In this document: piece by piece, positions 11,536 through 23,667 of the stretch | Layout of the letters: the number at the start of each line of letters is the position of its first letter | Numbering within the stretch: position 1 is the stretch's first letter | Origin: Tolypeutes matacus | Taxonomy: Eukaryota; Chordata; Mammalia; Cingulata; Chlamyphoridae | NCBI GenBank assembly: GCA_026826555.1 | Contig: JAKSZT010053764.1 | Location: 12,354,453 to 12,418,452 of the forward strand | Reading direction: 5' to 3' | DNA: 64,000 nt | Translations under genes and position numbers: made by a program | The notes under the pieces: model-generated | What the model was told of the DNA's origin: nothing | Seen by the model: only the letters and a program-made list of their open reading frames with translations | The model's database searches: none

Positions 11536-11853
11536 ATTTTGATTTATCCAATTCTAAAACTGCCAAGTATTTCCTTCTTCATAGTGAATTCAGTAAAGCT
11601 GCTCAAAAAGTGAGCTGGTTCAGCAAATATGGGGAAAACATTTTATATAAATGAACAATGTAGAGGGTATGGCCATATGCCTGTTCTAGTAAATACCTTA
11701 ATATATTGGAAATTTTTCTGGAACATAGGATATTAGTAACATCAAATATTGAGTATTCTACAGAAAATGAACATAACATGTTTATGAAAGACAGTTTGGC
11801 AGTGTTACAAACACTTCCTAAAAACTCACACTCAAAATTGAAATGTCAATTTA

Positions 11854-11865
11854 TCTACTGTGTCT
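11854..11865 (+). repeat. TSD of the twin-primed L1, left copy
   Basis: TCTACTGTGTCT, identical to 15057-15068. This 12-bp direct repeat brackets the whole inverted L1 insertion and identifies it as a single retrotransposition event. Confidence 0.8.
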
Positions 11866-14800
11866 TTATTTTTTAAATATATTTTTTAGTTTTTTAAAGA
11901 TACTTAGATTACACAAATGTTATACAAAAAATACAGGGATTCCCATATGCCCCAGTCCCCATACCTCCCACACCTTCCCACATAAGCAACATCCTTCATT
12001 AGTGTAGCATATTCATTACAATTGATAAACGCATACTGGGGCATTGCCATTGAGCATGGACCATAGTTCACATTGTAGTTTACACTCTCTCCCACACAAT
12101 TCTGCAGGCTGCGGGAAGATATATAATGGCATATATCTGTCATTGCAGTGCCATTCAGGATGATTACAAGTCCCAGAAAAGCCCCTGCATTATACCTCTA
12201 TTTCCCTCCCCCTGCCTCCAGGGCCTCCAGTGGCCACTGCCTCCACATCAATGCTCTAATTTCTTCCGTTGCGAAAATCACAAGTCTATTGTAGAATACC
12301 AGTAAGTCCATTCTAGTTCATAGTTCATTCCCCAATCCTGAGGATTCTGGGATGGTGATATCCACTCTACCTCTAATTGAGAGTGGGCTTCAATCCCAAC
12401 AGCCGATGGATGGAACTCTCTTGCTTGCAGTTGTAGGCTCTCTCAGTTCCTTGGTATGGTAGTTGTCAATCCGCACCTTCTTGTTAGTTGTCCTGGTTGA
12501 GTCCAATGAACTGGAGAGTAGGTGTTGCAACTCCACTGAGGCTCAGGGTCCAGGTGGCACATGGACAGCCCAAAGATTCAAGTCTCTTGGATGTACACCT
12601 ACCAACTCCAGCACCAAGTATAGGTTCAAATAAAAGGGGCAGATGAGCCATTTGTAGGGAAGCTATAATGGAGTCCAACTCTGTCACTCTCAGGAGCACA
12701 AATTCCAAAGTAAGGCCCACTGGCAAGGTGCCAAAGTCCAGAGCTTTCTGCCCTGACCATAGGACCTGAGTATCTCCAGAGCCCTCAGGAGCCCCGCTAT
12801 ATGAGGTAGTACCCACTTTGGCCGTCTATGAGATCCTGATGAGATGTGTATAAACGTTACCTCTGGGATGACCTTCCAACTCACTTTGAAGTCTCTTAGC
12901 CATATAAACTCATTTGTCTTTACCTTTCCCCCCTTTTATTTGAAGCCTTTTCCAGTTGCATTGCTAGTTGGTGCTTGGTAGCAATCCCACAGTACCAGGG
13001 AGGCTCATCCCTGGGAGCCATGTCCCACGCTGGGGGTAATGTAATGCATTTATATGCTGAGTTTGGCTTAGAGAGAGAGACCACATTTGAGCAGCAAGGA
13101 GACACTCAAGAGGCAACTCTTAGGCACCCCACAACACTAGGCTAAGTTTCAATTTCAAGAGCAAAGGCTCATAAACATAGTCATCAATATCAAGGGGCCA
13201 TCAATGGATCATCCTCCTTCACCAATCATTGCCCCTACACTTGGGGGACCGTTGCTGCTACATTAGAGAATGTGACAGAGCTCTTTAGGATGGGAATTCA
13301 ATATTCTTTCAGTTATTGTGTGAATCTCTACCCGCTGGGACAATGCCCCATGAATATTTGAACCAATGATCCTCCCCTGCCCCAGCTGTAGCCCTTCTGT
13401 GACCTAAAGCCTCTTCAAAAATAAAGCCAATAAGGGAAGCGGCTGTGGCTCAATCAGTGGGGCTCCCGTTTGCCATGTGGGAGGCCCCGGGTTCGGTTCC
13501 CGGGGCCTCCTGGTGAGGGCGGGCCCGCCCGCGCGGCGTGGTTGGCTGACCCAGCGAGCACAAGCAGCAAGGGGAGGATAAATGAATAAAAAAATAAAAT
13601 CTAAAAAAAAAAAAAAAAAAGCCAATAAAATAGTCAAATACAATTAATAGGAAAAAGAAATAATAATGGTAGGTTTGAATATAAGAAATTAAATACATAA
13701 AAATTAAAAGAAAACAAAAAATAAAATTTAAAAATTGGGATATTAAAAAATAATGAAAAATATTTTTAAAATTTTTTTTTGACATTTGCCTTTCATTGCT
13801 GTAATATCTGTTATCCTGTATGTACAGTGACATTTTCTTCCATTTATTTCCCGGTGTCTTACTTTTTTTTCATTTTGTTTTCAAAGATGTTTTAGGTCAC
13901 AGTAAAGTCACATACAGAATGCAGGGGCCTCCCATATACCCAACATTCACCCCCTTTCCCCCATTCCCCTTATTAATACCTTTTTATATGTGGATGGTAC
14001 ATTTGTTACAACTGATATACAAATAGTGAAACATAGCTACTAACCATGGTCAATGGTTTACATTATAGTTTATATTTTAGACCATATACTTTTATAAATT
14101 TTGATGATATTTAACATAACCTGTGTCCATCATTGCAAGATCATGTAGAATACTTCCATTGCCCACTAAATTCCCCATGTATTTATCTATGTATTTAATA
14201 TCTATGCTATTCCTCCCTCCCCATCACCTCGGGGCCCACGGTGACCCCTGGCTTCACTCCTTGGATGACAAGATTCATAGTTTCTTGCAACAACACTGAG
14301 GTCTCAAATGTCCATCAACAGATGAATGGATAAACAAAATGTGGTACATACATACAATGGAAGATTTCTCAGCTGTAAGAAGGAATACAGTGCTAACAAC
14401 GGGATAACATGGATGAATCTTTAGGACCTTATGTTGAGTGAAGTCAGCCAGGCACCGAAGGACAAATATTACATGACCTCACTGATATGAATTAAGCAAA
14501 TCGAGCTATTTTCTAAAGATAGGTTTACAAGAAATAGGAAGAAGGTTGTGAACTAATGCCCATTCAGGCATAATCTATGATAAGGTGTAAGTGTGTAGTT
14601 GGGCATTGAAGGGATATGACAGGAGGGTAGTGATACTATTAGGTTTGGTGGTACAGGTTTGACAGGTGGGGAGAGTGGAGAGAGTGGGTTGGGTGGTCCA
14701 CGGAACTGGGGGGAGGTTTGGGGGAAGGACCAGGTGAACACTGGGGATTGGTGGGTATGTGGTTGAAAGTACAAAATTGGGAATGCTCTTATGGCAATAT

Positions 14801-15056
14801 GACAAGGAAGGGTTATTGGTTTAGGGTGTTGGATGGGAGGGAACATTAGGGACAGGGCACACCTGGGGCAGGCTTTTAGGGAGTGTGCGAGTGATCATTT
14901 TGTCATAATGTATTGTATCAGTGGGTGGAGACCCACATAATGTGTGGGAAGGAGCTGGACTCCCATCCTGGGGAGGATTGATATGTTCTCAAACAGAGGG
15001 GCCGGAGTCTCTCAAGAGCATGAGCGGTTCCTAATAGGGGAGGACAAACCAGTGTG
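11866..15056 (-). mobile_element. L1 insertion with inverted 5' part (twin priming)
   Basis: 11866-14284 is L1 3' UTR on the minus strand, tail at left (T-rich 11866-11895). 14285-15056 is the adjoining upstream L1 sequence, but on the plus strand: it starts with the ORF2 C-terminal region (TGTCCATCAACAGATGAATGG, GATAACATGGATGAATC) and ends in proximal 3' UTR at AGGACAAACCAGTGT. Compared with the uninverted copy at 59950-63990, the two parts are neighbours with only a few bases lost at the breakpoint. A 12-bp TSD encloses everything. This is the classic product of twin priming during target-primed reverse transcription. Confidence 0.85.
13434..13619 (+). mobile_element. Young tRNA-derived SINE of xenarthran DAS type
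   Basis: tRNA-like head with A box TGGCTCAATCAG (13446-13457) and canonical B box GGTTCGGTTCC (13490-13500), then a very CpG-rich body and an A-rich tail ending in 18 or more A residues. It is flanked by direct repeats AGCCAATAA (13425-13433 and 13620-13628). The retained CpGs and near-perfect TSD imply recent insertion, here inside the L1 3' UTR. Such elements are transcribed by RNA polymerase III and mobilised by L1 machinery. Among mammals I associate this SINE type with Xenarthra. Confidence 0.88.
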
Positions 15057-15068
15057 TCTACTGTGTCT

Positions 15069-16560
15069 ATAAACAAAACCTAATTTTTAAAACTAAGCAT
15101 AAATTTTATGAGTAAATAGAATTACTTTCCTCTTTGCACAATACTAAAAATTCTAACCCATGTTTGACTAGGTTATATATATAAAATAAAACTTTTAAAA
15201 TATAGAATATTTAGCACTATAAGAAAGCATATAAAATTAAGATTAATTTTTTGATGATCAGCTTTATTTCATTGAATTATTAAATATATATCTTTCCCTG
15301 GGTTAGATATATGACCTTGTTGAACTATGATCATAGTTGACACTGTGTGTGTTATGGAGCAAATTCTAGTAAATCAAAGTTTCCTGTTTACTTAAGGCAC
15401 ATTGTCATTTTCCCTGTAATTTGTTTTATCTCCATTTCTTATTATCTGCATAGAGATTTTCATTCAATTGAAGACACTAGAGCTGAATTCTCATGAGTCA
15501 AGCCCCAAGTGTTCATAATGGGTAATTTCTTCAGGTGCCAAACATGGGCCAACTTTTTCAGGTGACAGAGTGGGTAAGATTGCTCATTTTTTCTTGAGTG
15601 GTGCTAGAAACCATTTCTTTCGAGATATTTAACCATATGCTGTTTATTTGATACATCCTCCCCCAAAATCATGTCAAGATATATATTTTTCCAAATAGCT
15701 ACCAGCGTTATCTAAAAAATAAATGATTTTAGTCAAATGATCAAATGAATTTAGAGAATCATTTGTCACAGTGTGCCCCAGTAAATAAATATTCTAGTCT
15801 TAATAATGTTGGGGTAGTATAATATATTAGTCTCTATCCATTAGTCACACATGCATCCATAAAATGCTCAAATATCATTTCAATGGACATTCTCTGATGT
15901 GTAGACTATAAGAAGTAACAACTATATTGGCATAACATTGAAGATAAATTACTTGGTAGTGCTTCCTATATTTCATACACTCATATGAGCACAGTGATTG
16001 AGTTTGCAATTAATATTTTTAGATTCTTGCTCACTTATCCTTTCAAATACTGTAATATGAAAATGAGGAGGTGAATTTTGAATTTAGCTTTTCTACTACT
16101 TCTACAAGAGAATATTAAAAAAATGGCCTTAATCCTCATATACCATGTTCCCACCAGAGTCTAGCTCATTCCCTATAATGCCATAGAATCTGTATCAAGC
16201 AAAGTTCCCATATATAAGCTTTGTTGTTGGAGGGTCTATGCCTGCAGCTCTCAGCTTTCTTTCTACACTCCCACAGGGTCCAGTCACAATAAAATAAGTA
16301 GTTGATAGATGGCTAGAAATTGTGGGCATTGCTTAATTTTTTGATCCATATGTAATTTTGAGCCATGAAAAATATTAAATTCCTTTGCTTCTTCCTTCTA
16401 ATGCTTTTCAGGCTCATACCATGAATGTTTTGGTTGGAAGGCACTTTCTGTACACAATATGGTCTGGCACATTTCGATTTACTTGGTAGTAAAGAAAAGT
16501 GTGTACTCTTTTTACCAACCTCATAAATTCAGCAATTTAAGAGTGTCCATAATGCCAATT
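15069..16560. other. No feature recognised
   Basis: AT-rich, apparently low-copy sequence. No long open frame, splice-flanked exon or repeat that I can name. Confidence 0.5.
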
Positions 16561-16561
16561 A

Positions 16562-16745
16562 GAAAGCACTGAAACACCGTAGAAAGAGCATGATCTTTGA
16601 AATACAAAGAATCAGTTCTTCCACTTCTTACTGATAGGACTAATCGTCTTAATGCTCTGCATCTGAGTATCCACATCTGTTAAATGAAAATTGTGCCATT
16701 TACTACAACCTTTCAGATATTTCTGGAGATTAAACAATGTTCTTT
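16562..16745 (+). mobile_element. MIR SINE, diverged
   Basis: Sense MIR layout: AGAAAGAGCATGATCTTTG, CTTCTTACTGATAGG, CTGAGTATCCACATCTG and AATGAAAATTGTGCC. Heavily diverged. Confidence 0.5.
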
Positions 16746-17889
16746 TTTTCATGCAATGTTGGCAGAAATGTTGTTTAATAGATGTTATCTATGAATAGTA
16801 TACTTAAAAGCTAGAAAAATACTAGTCTCATTCATTCAATAAGTACTGTTTTCTATGTGCATTTAAGTATTAAATTTCTCAGAAACAATTAAATTTTATT
16901 TTATATTCTATAAATCAAGTGCTTTCAAATTAGCAAAGGGAATCCTAAATAAAACATGAGAATACAGTAAACTATTTTACACACTGTCTTCTTAGGCATT
17001 TAAATTATGTTTGACTGCCCCTGCCTCCATATATAATAAATAAGAATACTAATAAATTGTTATATTAAAGCAATGCAAAACTGGCCCCAGGTTTCCAAAA
17101 CTTCTTTTATTTTCTGAAATGGAAGAAGAGTCTACTCAAATTAGCTGTTGAAATGTGACCAAATCCTCCAGATGTTGCAGCCCTGCCAGTAGAGCTTTTC
17201 TGTGATCCATGTCAGAACTGCAGCTGCCAATGCGAAGGCTCACCTGCTATGGTTTACTGTCAGCAAATGACTTTTCAATTGTATTAGTAAGTGAAGCAAA
17301 CTGCCGAATGAAGCACTCACCTTTGAAAAGAACCCTTGTTACAATATGATTTTGCTCCAAAAAAAAAAAAAAAAAAAAAATGAAGGAATCTCTAGTGTCT
17401 TCTTAGGCACTAACTTTAAGCCCAAGGAGCAACTTCTGAAAATTAGCAGATAAATTTCGGAGTTATTCTTAGTACATTAGATACAACAAGCTTACTATAG
17501 GTTCACTACATAGAAGCAAGTATTTGCAAATTAACTAAAGAAGCTCTACTCCAAATGGGCACAATTCATCTCATAAGCAGAACTAAATCATAAATTAGAG
17601 CCAAACAAAATTATTTGGTATTCAATATTCTTAGGATTTGAATGAAAACCTCCCATTTGTTTGTAGTACCAGAATTTTAAAGACTTGGAAATTTTAGTGT
17701 CTTTACACAAAACTAATTGGAAAATGGCTATTAACAATAAAATTCCTCTACAAGTGCAAAACAATGGCTCTGTGACTTCAAATTAAAATAAATTTCATCT
17801 TTTTTTCATATGTGTGCTCCATATTCTTTCATTCTTGAGAACTGTTTCACTTCTGTTTTCCTTTGTTTTTGAGGTAGCATGACAATACA
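16746..17889. other. Low-copy sequence with a poly(A) run
   Basis: No gene found. 17360-17380 is a run of about 20 A residues with no SINE body upstream that I can recognise. 17150-17345 is less AT-biased than its surroundings and has no repeat identity. Confidence 0.5.
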
Positions 17890-19205
17890 GATGGCATGGG
17901 TTTTTTGTAATAAACTTTATCTTTAGAGAGGTTTTAGATTTACAGAAAAATTACACCAAAAGTAATAGGGAATTCCCATATCACCCAACCCACACACCCA
18001 CTGTATTAGTCAGCCAAAGGGCTGCTGATGCAAAATACCAGAAATCTGTTGGCTTTTATAAAGGATATTTATTTGGGGTAGAAGCTTACAGTTACCAGGC
18101 CATAAAGCATAAGTTCCCTCACCAAAGTCTGTTGCCACATGTTGGGGCAAGATGGCTGCCAACGTCTGCCAAGAGTTCAGGCTTTCTGGGTTCCTCTCTT
18201 CCCCAGAGCTTATTTCTCTCCAGGCTCAGCTACCCTACTCTCTCCGTAAAGCCAGCTGTAGACTCTCAGGCGACCAGCTCTGTCTCTTTCCCAGCGGTTT
18301 GATTTTCTCCAGTCTCAGCTGCTCTGCTCCTCTGTGTGCTTGCTTCCCGGGCTCCAGATCAAAACTCCAACCTCCCTTCTCTGCCATATAGTTTTCTCTG
18401 TGAGTCCCCACCCACCTTGGTCCTACTGATGTGACCCAATCAAAGCCCTAATCATAATTTAATCACGCCCAGGTTCAGACCAGTTTACAAATATAGTCCA
18501 ATATCTATTTTTGGAATTCATAAACAGTATCAAACTGCTACACCCACACACACAGTTTCCCCTATTATTAACATCTTACATTAGTGTGGTACACTTGTTA
18601 CAATTGATGAAGCAATATTAAAACATTGCTACTAAGCCAAAGTCTATAGTTTATATTGTGGTTTACACTTTGTGCTGTACAGTTTTATAGGCTTTGGCAA
18701 ATGTATACTCTCATGTGTCTGTCATTACAGTGTCATAACAGTTTCACTGCCCTAAAAATGCCCTGTGTTCCACCTACCCAACCCTCCCCCTCCCTTCTGA
18801 ACCCCAGGCAACCACTATCTTTATATCAATGTTACAGGTTCTTCCATTAATATGAGATGACAACTACAATAATAATAAATCTGCTTGGGTCTGTGGTTAC
18901 AGTCCCCTTTATGTTTGTTCATTCCTCAATATTGAGACATTTGGGATAATGTCTGCTCTGACTACTTCAGGTTGAAAGGGGACCTAGGTATTATGGAGCA
19001 GATGGAAGGAATTGTTTTGCTTGCAGTTGAAAAAAATTTTTTTGTTTTTTGGGGGTGGGACTTGTCCATTATCATTGTTTCGTTCGTTGTCCAGGGCAAA
19101 CCTGAAGTACTGGAGAGTTGAAGTAGAGTGCAAGGCTGTGATTCAGGGCTCAACCTGCATATGAGCAATCTATTTCCCCAATATAACATAATTATACTCA
19201 TTTAT
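17890..19205 (-). mobile_element. L1 3' UTR, older relative, split by a solo LTR
   Basis: Antisense 3' UTR sharing landmarks with the copies at 11880 and 59950: GAATTCCCATATCACCC, then TTAGTGTGGTACACTTGTTAC, CAATTGATGAAGC and CCATTATCATTG. The 541-bp LTR at 18002-18542 interrupts it. Its arrangement matches a single copy of the terminal 3' UTR module. Confidence 0.7.
18002..18542 (-). mobile_element. MaLR-like solo LTR with perfect TSD
   Basis: In sense (minus) orientation it starts TGTAGCAGTTTGATACTG and ends GGCTGACTAATACA, with AATAAA at 18073-18068. Flanking 5-mers CCCAC at 17997-18001 and 18543-18547 are identical. The GACTAATACA end is the one seen in mammalian MaLR LTRs. It resembles 22423-22986 along its whole length. 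Plus-strand open frames inside it are incidental. Confidence 0.9.
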
Positions 19206-19284
19206 AATTCCCCTACTCAAGATTCTTCTTTTACTTGAACTTTTATTTTCAATATACCTGTTAAATATATCTCTCAGAGTCTTA

Positions 19285-19490
19285 AATCTTCGACATGGGT
19301 TTTGAAATCAGAGCGACTAAGCAAATTAACCTCTCTGAGCCTCCATATCTTTATCTATAAAAGAAAGATATTTATACTTATCTGAGGAGTAACTGGGATT
19401 CTAAATATTAGTGATTCTCAAACCTGAAGGAGATTCTCAGGTGGCACCAGCAGATTGAAACACTTAGAAAGCCCTCCAGATGATGATAAT
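19285..19490 (+). mobile_element. MIR SINE followed by a MER5-like scrap
   Basis: 19285-19400 holds the MIR phrase ACCTCTCTGAGCCTCCATATC and TCTATAAAAG. 19408-19490 has GTGATTCTCAAACCTGAAGG and GCCCTCCAGATGATG, consistent with a MER5-type hAT fragment. Confidence 0.5.
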
Positions 19491-19499
19491 GAACAGCCA

Positions 19500-20950
19500 G
19501 GCATATTCATCTTTATGATTTGACTTCTGCTTATTTATTGTTTCTTCTGCTTCATATCTTCAGTTTCTGCCCCTCTCCTTATTTTTCCCCTTTCACTTTC
19601 AGCCTCTATTTCCACTGTCTGGTCTCTTTCTGCATGTCTTGAATTCAAACTTCCTGAGAGATGATCCCTTTATTCAATTTAGGGTTAGCTGTCTTGCAAC
19701 ACCCCCAGTATGAGGCCACTAGCTCACATATAAATTGGCTTGGGGTATAGAGCCTAACCCTGGTCCAGTTTGCTGGGATTGATGCAGTTATATGGTCAGT
19801 TTTTATACAAATTTATTGGGACTGGCAGGTACTCAGTCACCCATAAAACAGGGAATTCAACTGATTTTAAAAAGTCTTGATGAAGGAAGAGTAGAGGGTA
19901 TATTGTAGTGAGAACTGCATAAGGGCCAAACAAGAATGCAATATCCTTATCTGCTCTCTAAGTTCATATCCAGTTTCATGGGAACCTATCATAACTATCA
20001 GATTGATAAAGAATGGATTTGCTCATCTAGTACGTTTTTAAAGTACTGAACACATCAATGTTCAACAAACCTTGTATATCTATTAATTTTTTAAAAGAGT
20101 ATTTATAATTGTATCTATTCTAGTAAGAGTCCACTTATGTCTTAGCTATAGAGTAAGAACCTTTTATTGATGGAAGCTTAAATATAAACAATGTCCTCTA
20201 ATACCACATTTAAAACCTGGAATGATACTTGCTTTACTGAATAATGAGAGACCTTTATTATAAATACTATAATTCTATATGTCTTAAGATTTTGACCTCA
20301 ATTTGTAAACTTTATAGGATTTTGCAATTAAACATTTAGTATTTCTTCCATTGTAATACAAAGCTTATTAAAGGTCATGTTGTTTATCATTAGAAATATT
20401 CTACCCCACAATCCCCACCCAGCTCCTGGAAACACCATCAGACCATAAAGAATACTAACTTGGGATGCTATTCAATGCTAATTTACAGTTCTGTGGCTAT
20501 AGAATTCATGTTATAAATAACATAATTTATTTTTTTTTTAGCAAGGCTCATGCTCTCTGGGGACATCGGAATTTACCCACTCTGTTGTGCATTCGTTTAC
20601 CTTATTTACCACAAACCTCCTGAAGATGCTATGTAATATTTCATGTGCTGGGGAAGGGAACTGGGGTTCCTCAGGGTGTATTGGTTGAAAAGGAGCTACT
20701 CACAAAAATATCACAAAGTCCACTATATAATCTGAAATCCTAAAATGAAGTTATTTTTAAGGAGGTATAGAAATCCACTAAACTTAGAATCTTTGACCTA
20801 TCATGCGATGGAGGAAGATATTCATTCCAATCTATATCTTTTTTTTCTAAATCTATTCCACCTCCTTTGTGCTAAAGATACCTTTAAACACAATTGCAGT
20901 GGATATAAGAAGATGTGAGTTGGGAGGAAAAGAAAAATCCAAAAATAATT
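19500..20950. other. No feature recognised
   Basis: AT-rich sequence with no frame or repeat identity that I can support. Confidence 0.45.
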
Positions 20951-20954
20951 GGCA

Positions 20955-21372
20955 TAGAATGAAATGTTCAGATCTTAAGTGCACAGTTTGATGAGTTTTG
21001 GAAAATAGATTCCACACCAAAGATTTATCCCACACCTCTGTCTAGATATAGAATATTTCAATCAACCAAGAATATTTCCTTATGTTACCTCCCCATTAAT
21101 ATCTACACCACTGAGAGTCAACCAAAGTTATGATTTCTATTACCATAAATTAGTTTTGTCTATGATGGAACTTCATGTAATTGTAATTATACAATATGTA
21201 GCCTTTTGTGATTGCTTTAGTCACACAGTATAATAATTTTGAGGTTCATTCATGTTTTGTATGTATTTATTCCTTTTCATTTCTGAGTAACTGTCCATTG
21301 TATGAATATACAAATGTTGCTTACAGTTTTTGTTTATTATGAAGAAAGTTGCTGTGATCATTCTTGTGTCTT
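20955..21372 (-). mobile_element. Old L1 3' fragment
   Basis: Antisense L1 phrases such as GAGGTTCATTCATG, TATTCCTTTTCATTTCTGAG and GCTGTGATCATTCTTGTG, typical of the ORF2 end and 3' UTR of old L1 families. Confidence 0.6.
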
Positions 21373-23290
21373 TTTAAAAAATATTTGTTGATATAATTTT
21401 AGTTTCCACATGCAGTTGTAAGAAATAATGCAAAGAGATGCATTGTACACTTTGCCCAGTTTCTCCCAATGTAAAATTGGAAAACATTTTGCCAAACTGT
21501 ACCATAATATCATGACGAGGATATTGACATTGATACACTCCAACCTTATTCTTATTTCCCCAGTTTTACTCACGTGTTGTATTCGTGTTTGTATAAGTGT
21601 AAGAATGTCAAGTTATATATACTTTTATTGTCTGTGTAAGTTAGATTAGTCAATATACTAACCAGTTCTAACACCACAAGATCCCTAAAATTGCCCTTGT
21701 ATAATCACACCTCTATATGTCCCCATCCCACCCTGTCATCACTAACTCCTGACAACTATAAATGTGTCCTTCATTACTCAAATTTTGTCATTTCAAAATT
21801 ATTATATGAATGGAATCATACTGAGTGTAAAAAGCCAATGCTAAAATCTTATCTACTGGAGATTCATCAAAGTTGTTGTGTATATCAATAGTTCATTCCC
21901 TTTTTGATGAATAGCGGTTTGAATTTTCAACTGTTTAACCATTCACCTGTTGAAGGACATCTGCACTGAATCCAGGTTTTTGACTATTACATATAAAGCT
22001 GCTACGTACATTCATATATGGGTTTTGTGTCAACATAAATTTCATTCCTCTGGAATATACAACAATTTTATATACTGTATGCAATTACTAGGTCATATGA
22101 TATTTGCATGTTTAGTTTTATAGTTTTTTTTGAAAACTTTAAAATTGTTTTCCAGAATGGCTCTACCATTTTTCATTCCCAATAGCAATGTATGAGTGAT
22201 CCAGTTTCTCCACACCCTTGCCAGTACTTGGTGTTGTCATTAATTTCTCTTTTTTGGACATTCTGATAGAAGTATAGTGATACCTAGTTGTGGTTTCAGT
22301 TTCCACTTTCCTGGTGGCTAATGACATTGAATATCTTTTCATGAACTTATTGACACTTGTTCGGTGAAATGTCTGTTCATGTCTTTTGCCCATTTCTAAT
22401 TGGAATTTTTTTCCTTGTTGAGTGTAGCAGTTTGGCATTGTTTATGAATTCCAAAAATAATTATTGTATTATTTGTAAACTGGTCTGTCAAAGGTATCAC
22501 TTTTAATTGATTAAATTATGATTAGGACTTTGGGCCATGTCATAGGGCGTTGAGTCCCCACCCCTTGGCAACTCACAAAGAAAAGACATGGCAAAGGACA
22601 GAGTTGGGAGTTTTTGAGCTGGAGCCCAGGAATTGAACACACAGGAGAAGAACACAGAGGAATAGAGACAACTCCTTAGACGCGGCAGAAGCCCTGAGGG
22701 GAGAGAGCCGTTTGCCTGATAGTCTACAGCTGGCCTTGTGGTGAGAGCACAGCAGCCGAGCCTGAAGGAAAAAAAAACCCTAGGAAGAGAGGAACCCATG
22801 AAGCCTAACCTCTTGGCAGACATCACAGCCATCTTGACTCAACACGTGGCAACAGACTTTGGTGAGGGAAGTAACTTACGCTTTATGGCCTTGTAGCTGT
22901 AAGCTTCTACCCCAAATAAACACTCTTTATAAAAGCCAACAGATTTCTGGTATTTTGCATCAGCACCCCTTTGCCTGACTAATACATTGAGTTTTGAGTC
23001 TCTGAATTCTAGATACTCATGCTTTCCCAGATATGTGATTTGTAAACCATTTTCCCTCTCTATAGCTTCTCTTTAAATTCTCTGTGCATGGGCATTCACA
23101 CAGCAAAAGTTTTTTATAATTTTTATGAAGTCCAGTTTGCAAGTTTTTCTATTTATTGATCATGCTTTTGGTGTCAAGTCTAAGAACTCTTTGCCATCCC
23201 TAGATACTGAAGATATTCTCATGTTTTTTCTAAATGTTTTGCAGTTTAGTTACTATATTTAAATCTATGGTAAATAAATTTTATTTTTAT
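21373..23290 (-). mobile_element. Old L1, ORF2 C-terminal half and 3' UTR, split by LTR
   Basis: Antisense old-mammalian L1: CACATGCAGTTGTAAGAAAT, ATATTGACATTGATACACTC, GAGATTCATCAAAGTTG, AACCATTCACCTGTTGAAGG. At 22163-22422 the minus strand retains ORF2p text (H-x-x-T-F-H, M-K-R-Y-S-M-S-L-A, T-T-R-Y-H-Y-T-S-I-R-M). 22987-23290 continues ORF2 on the far side of the inserted LTR. Many stops; a relic. Confidence 0.75.
22423..22986 (+). mobile_element. MaLR-like solo LTR with perfect TSD
   Basis: Starts TGTAGCAGTTTGGCATTG, ends CTGACTAATACA, AATAAA at 22915-22920. Identical 5-mers TTGAG flank it (22418-22422, 22987-22991). Same family as 18002-18542 in the opposite orientation. Removing it rejoins typical antisense L1 ORF2 sequence, so the preinsertion site is readable. 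Confidence 0.9.
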
Positions 23291-23664
23291 CAAGATGTGT
23301 GGTTTAAGGCTGTCTCTGGCTATTTGTTACTTTGTCATGGCCAAAAACAGAAGGCCATATTTGCATTATTTTAAATAGAAAATATAAGTAACAAAATGAT
23401 TTGTGTGAGAGTGTTATACGGGCAGAGGATTATATTTAACTCCGTGCACAATTCATTCCTGAACTAATTTTTCTTTCATTTCAAGTTTTAGTCATTATTC
23501 ACATAAGTCAAGTAAGTAAGTAAAAGCATATATGAGTTTAGTAGAATGAGGACTGATTTATCAGCTGTAATATTTTTAGGCCCCAGATGTGAAATTTTTA
23601 ACTGGTCATGAATGTTTAAAACACATTATCTGAACCAGAAAATGCATACCTTTATACTTAGTTC
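23291..23664. other. No feature recognised
   Basis: AT-rich sequence. Nothing supported beyond a short AAGT repeat near 23505-23520. Confidence 0.45.
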
Positions 23665-23667
23665 TTG

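Noticed and set aside
12484..12816. A 110-codon minus-strand frame in the L1 3' UTR that recurs at 60641-60871 with similar text (S-G-A-P-E-G-S-G-D-T-Q-V)
   Set aside because: Comparing the two copies, many of the differences in the shared part change the amino acid, and the frames diverge completely further on by a frameshift. That is what neutral decay of a non-coding UTR gives, so I do not call an extra L1 protein.
13434..13505. Possible functional tRNA gene (A and B boxes present)
   Set aside because: The promoter boxes belong to the head of a SINE. There is a long non-tRNA body, an A tail and a target duplication, and the cloverleaf is not complete.
18152..18391. 79-codon frame beginning M-A-A-N-V-C-Q-E-F-R
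   Set aside because: It is wholly inside the solo LTR 18002-18542 on its antisense strand, so it is incidental.
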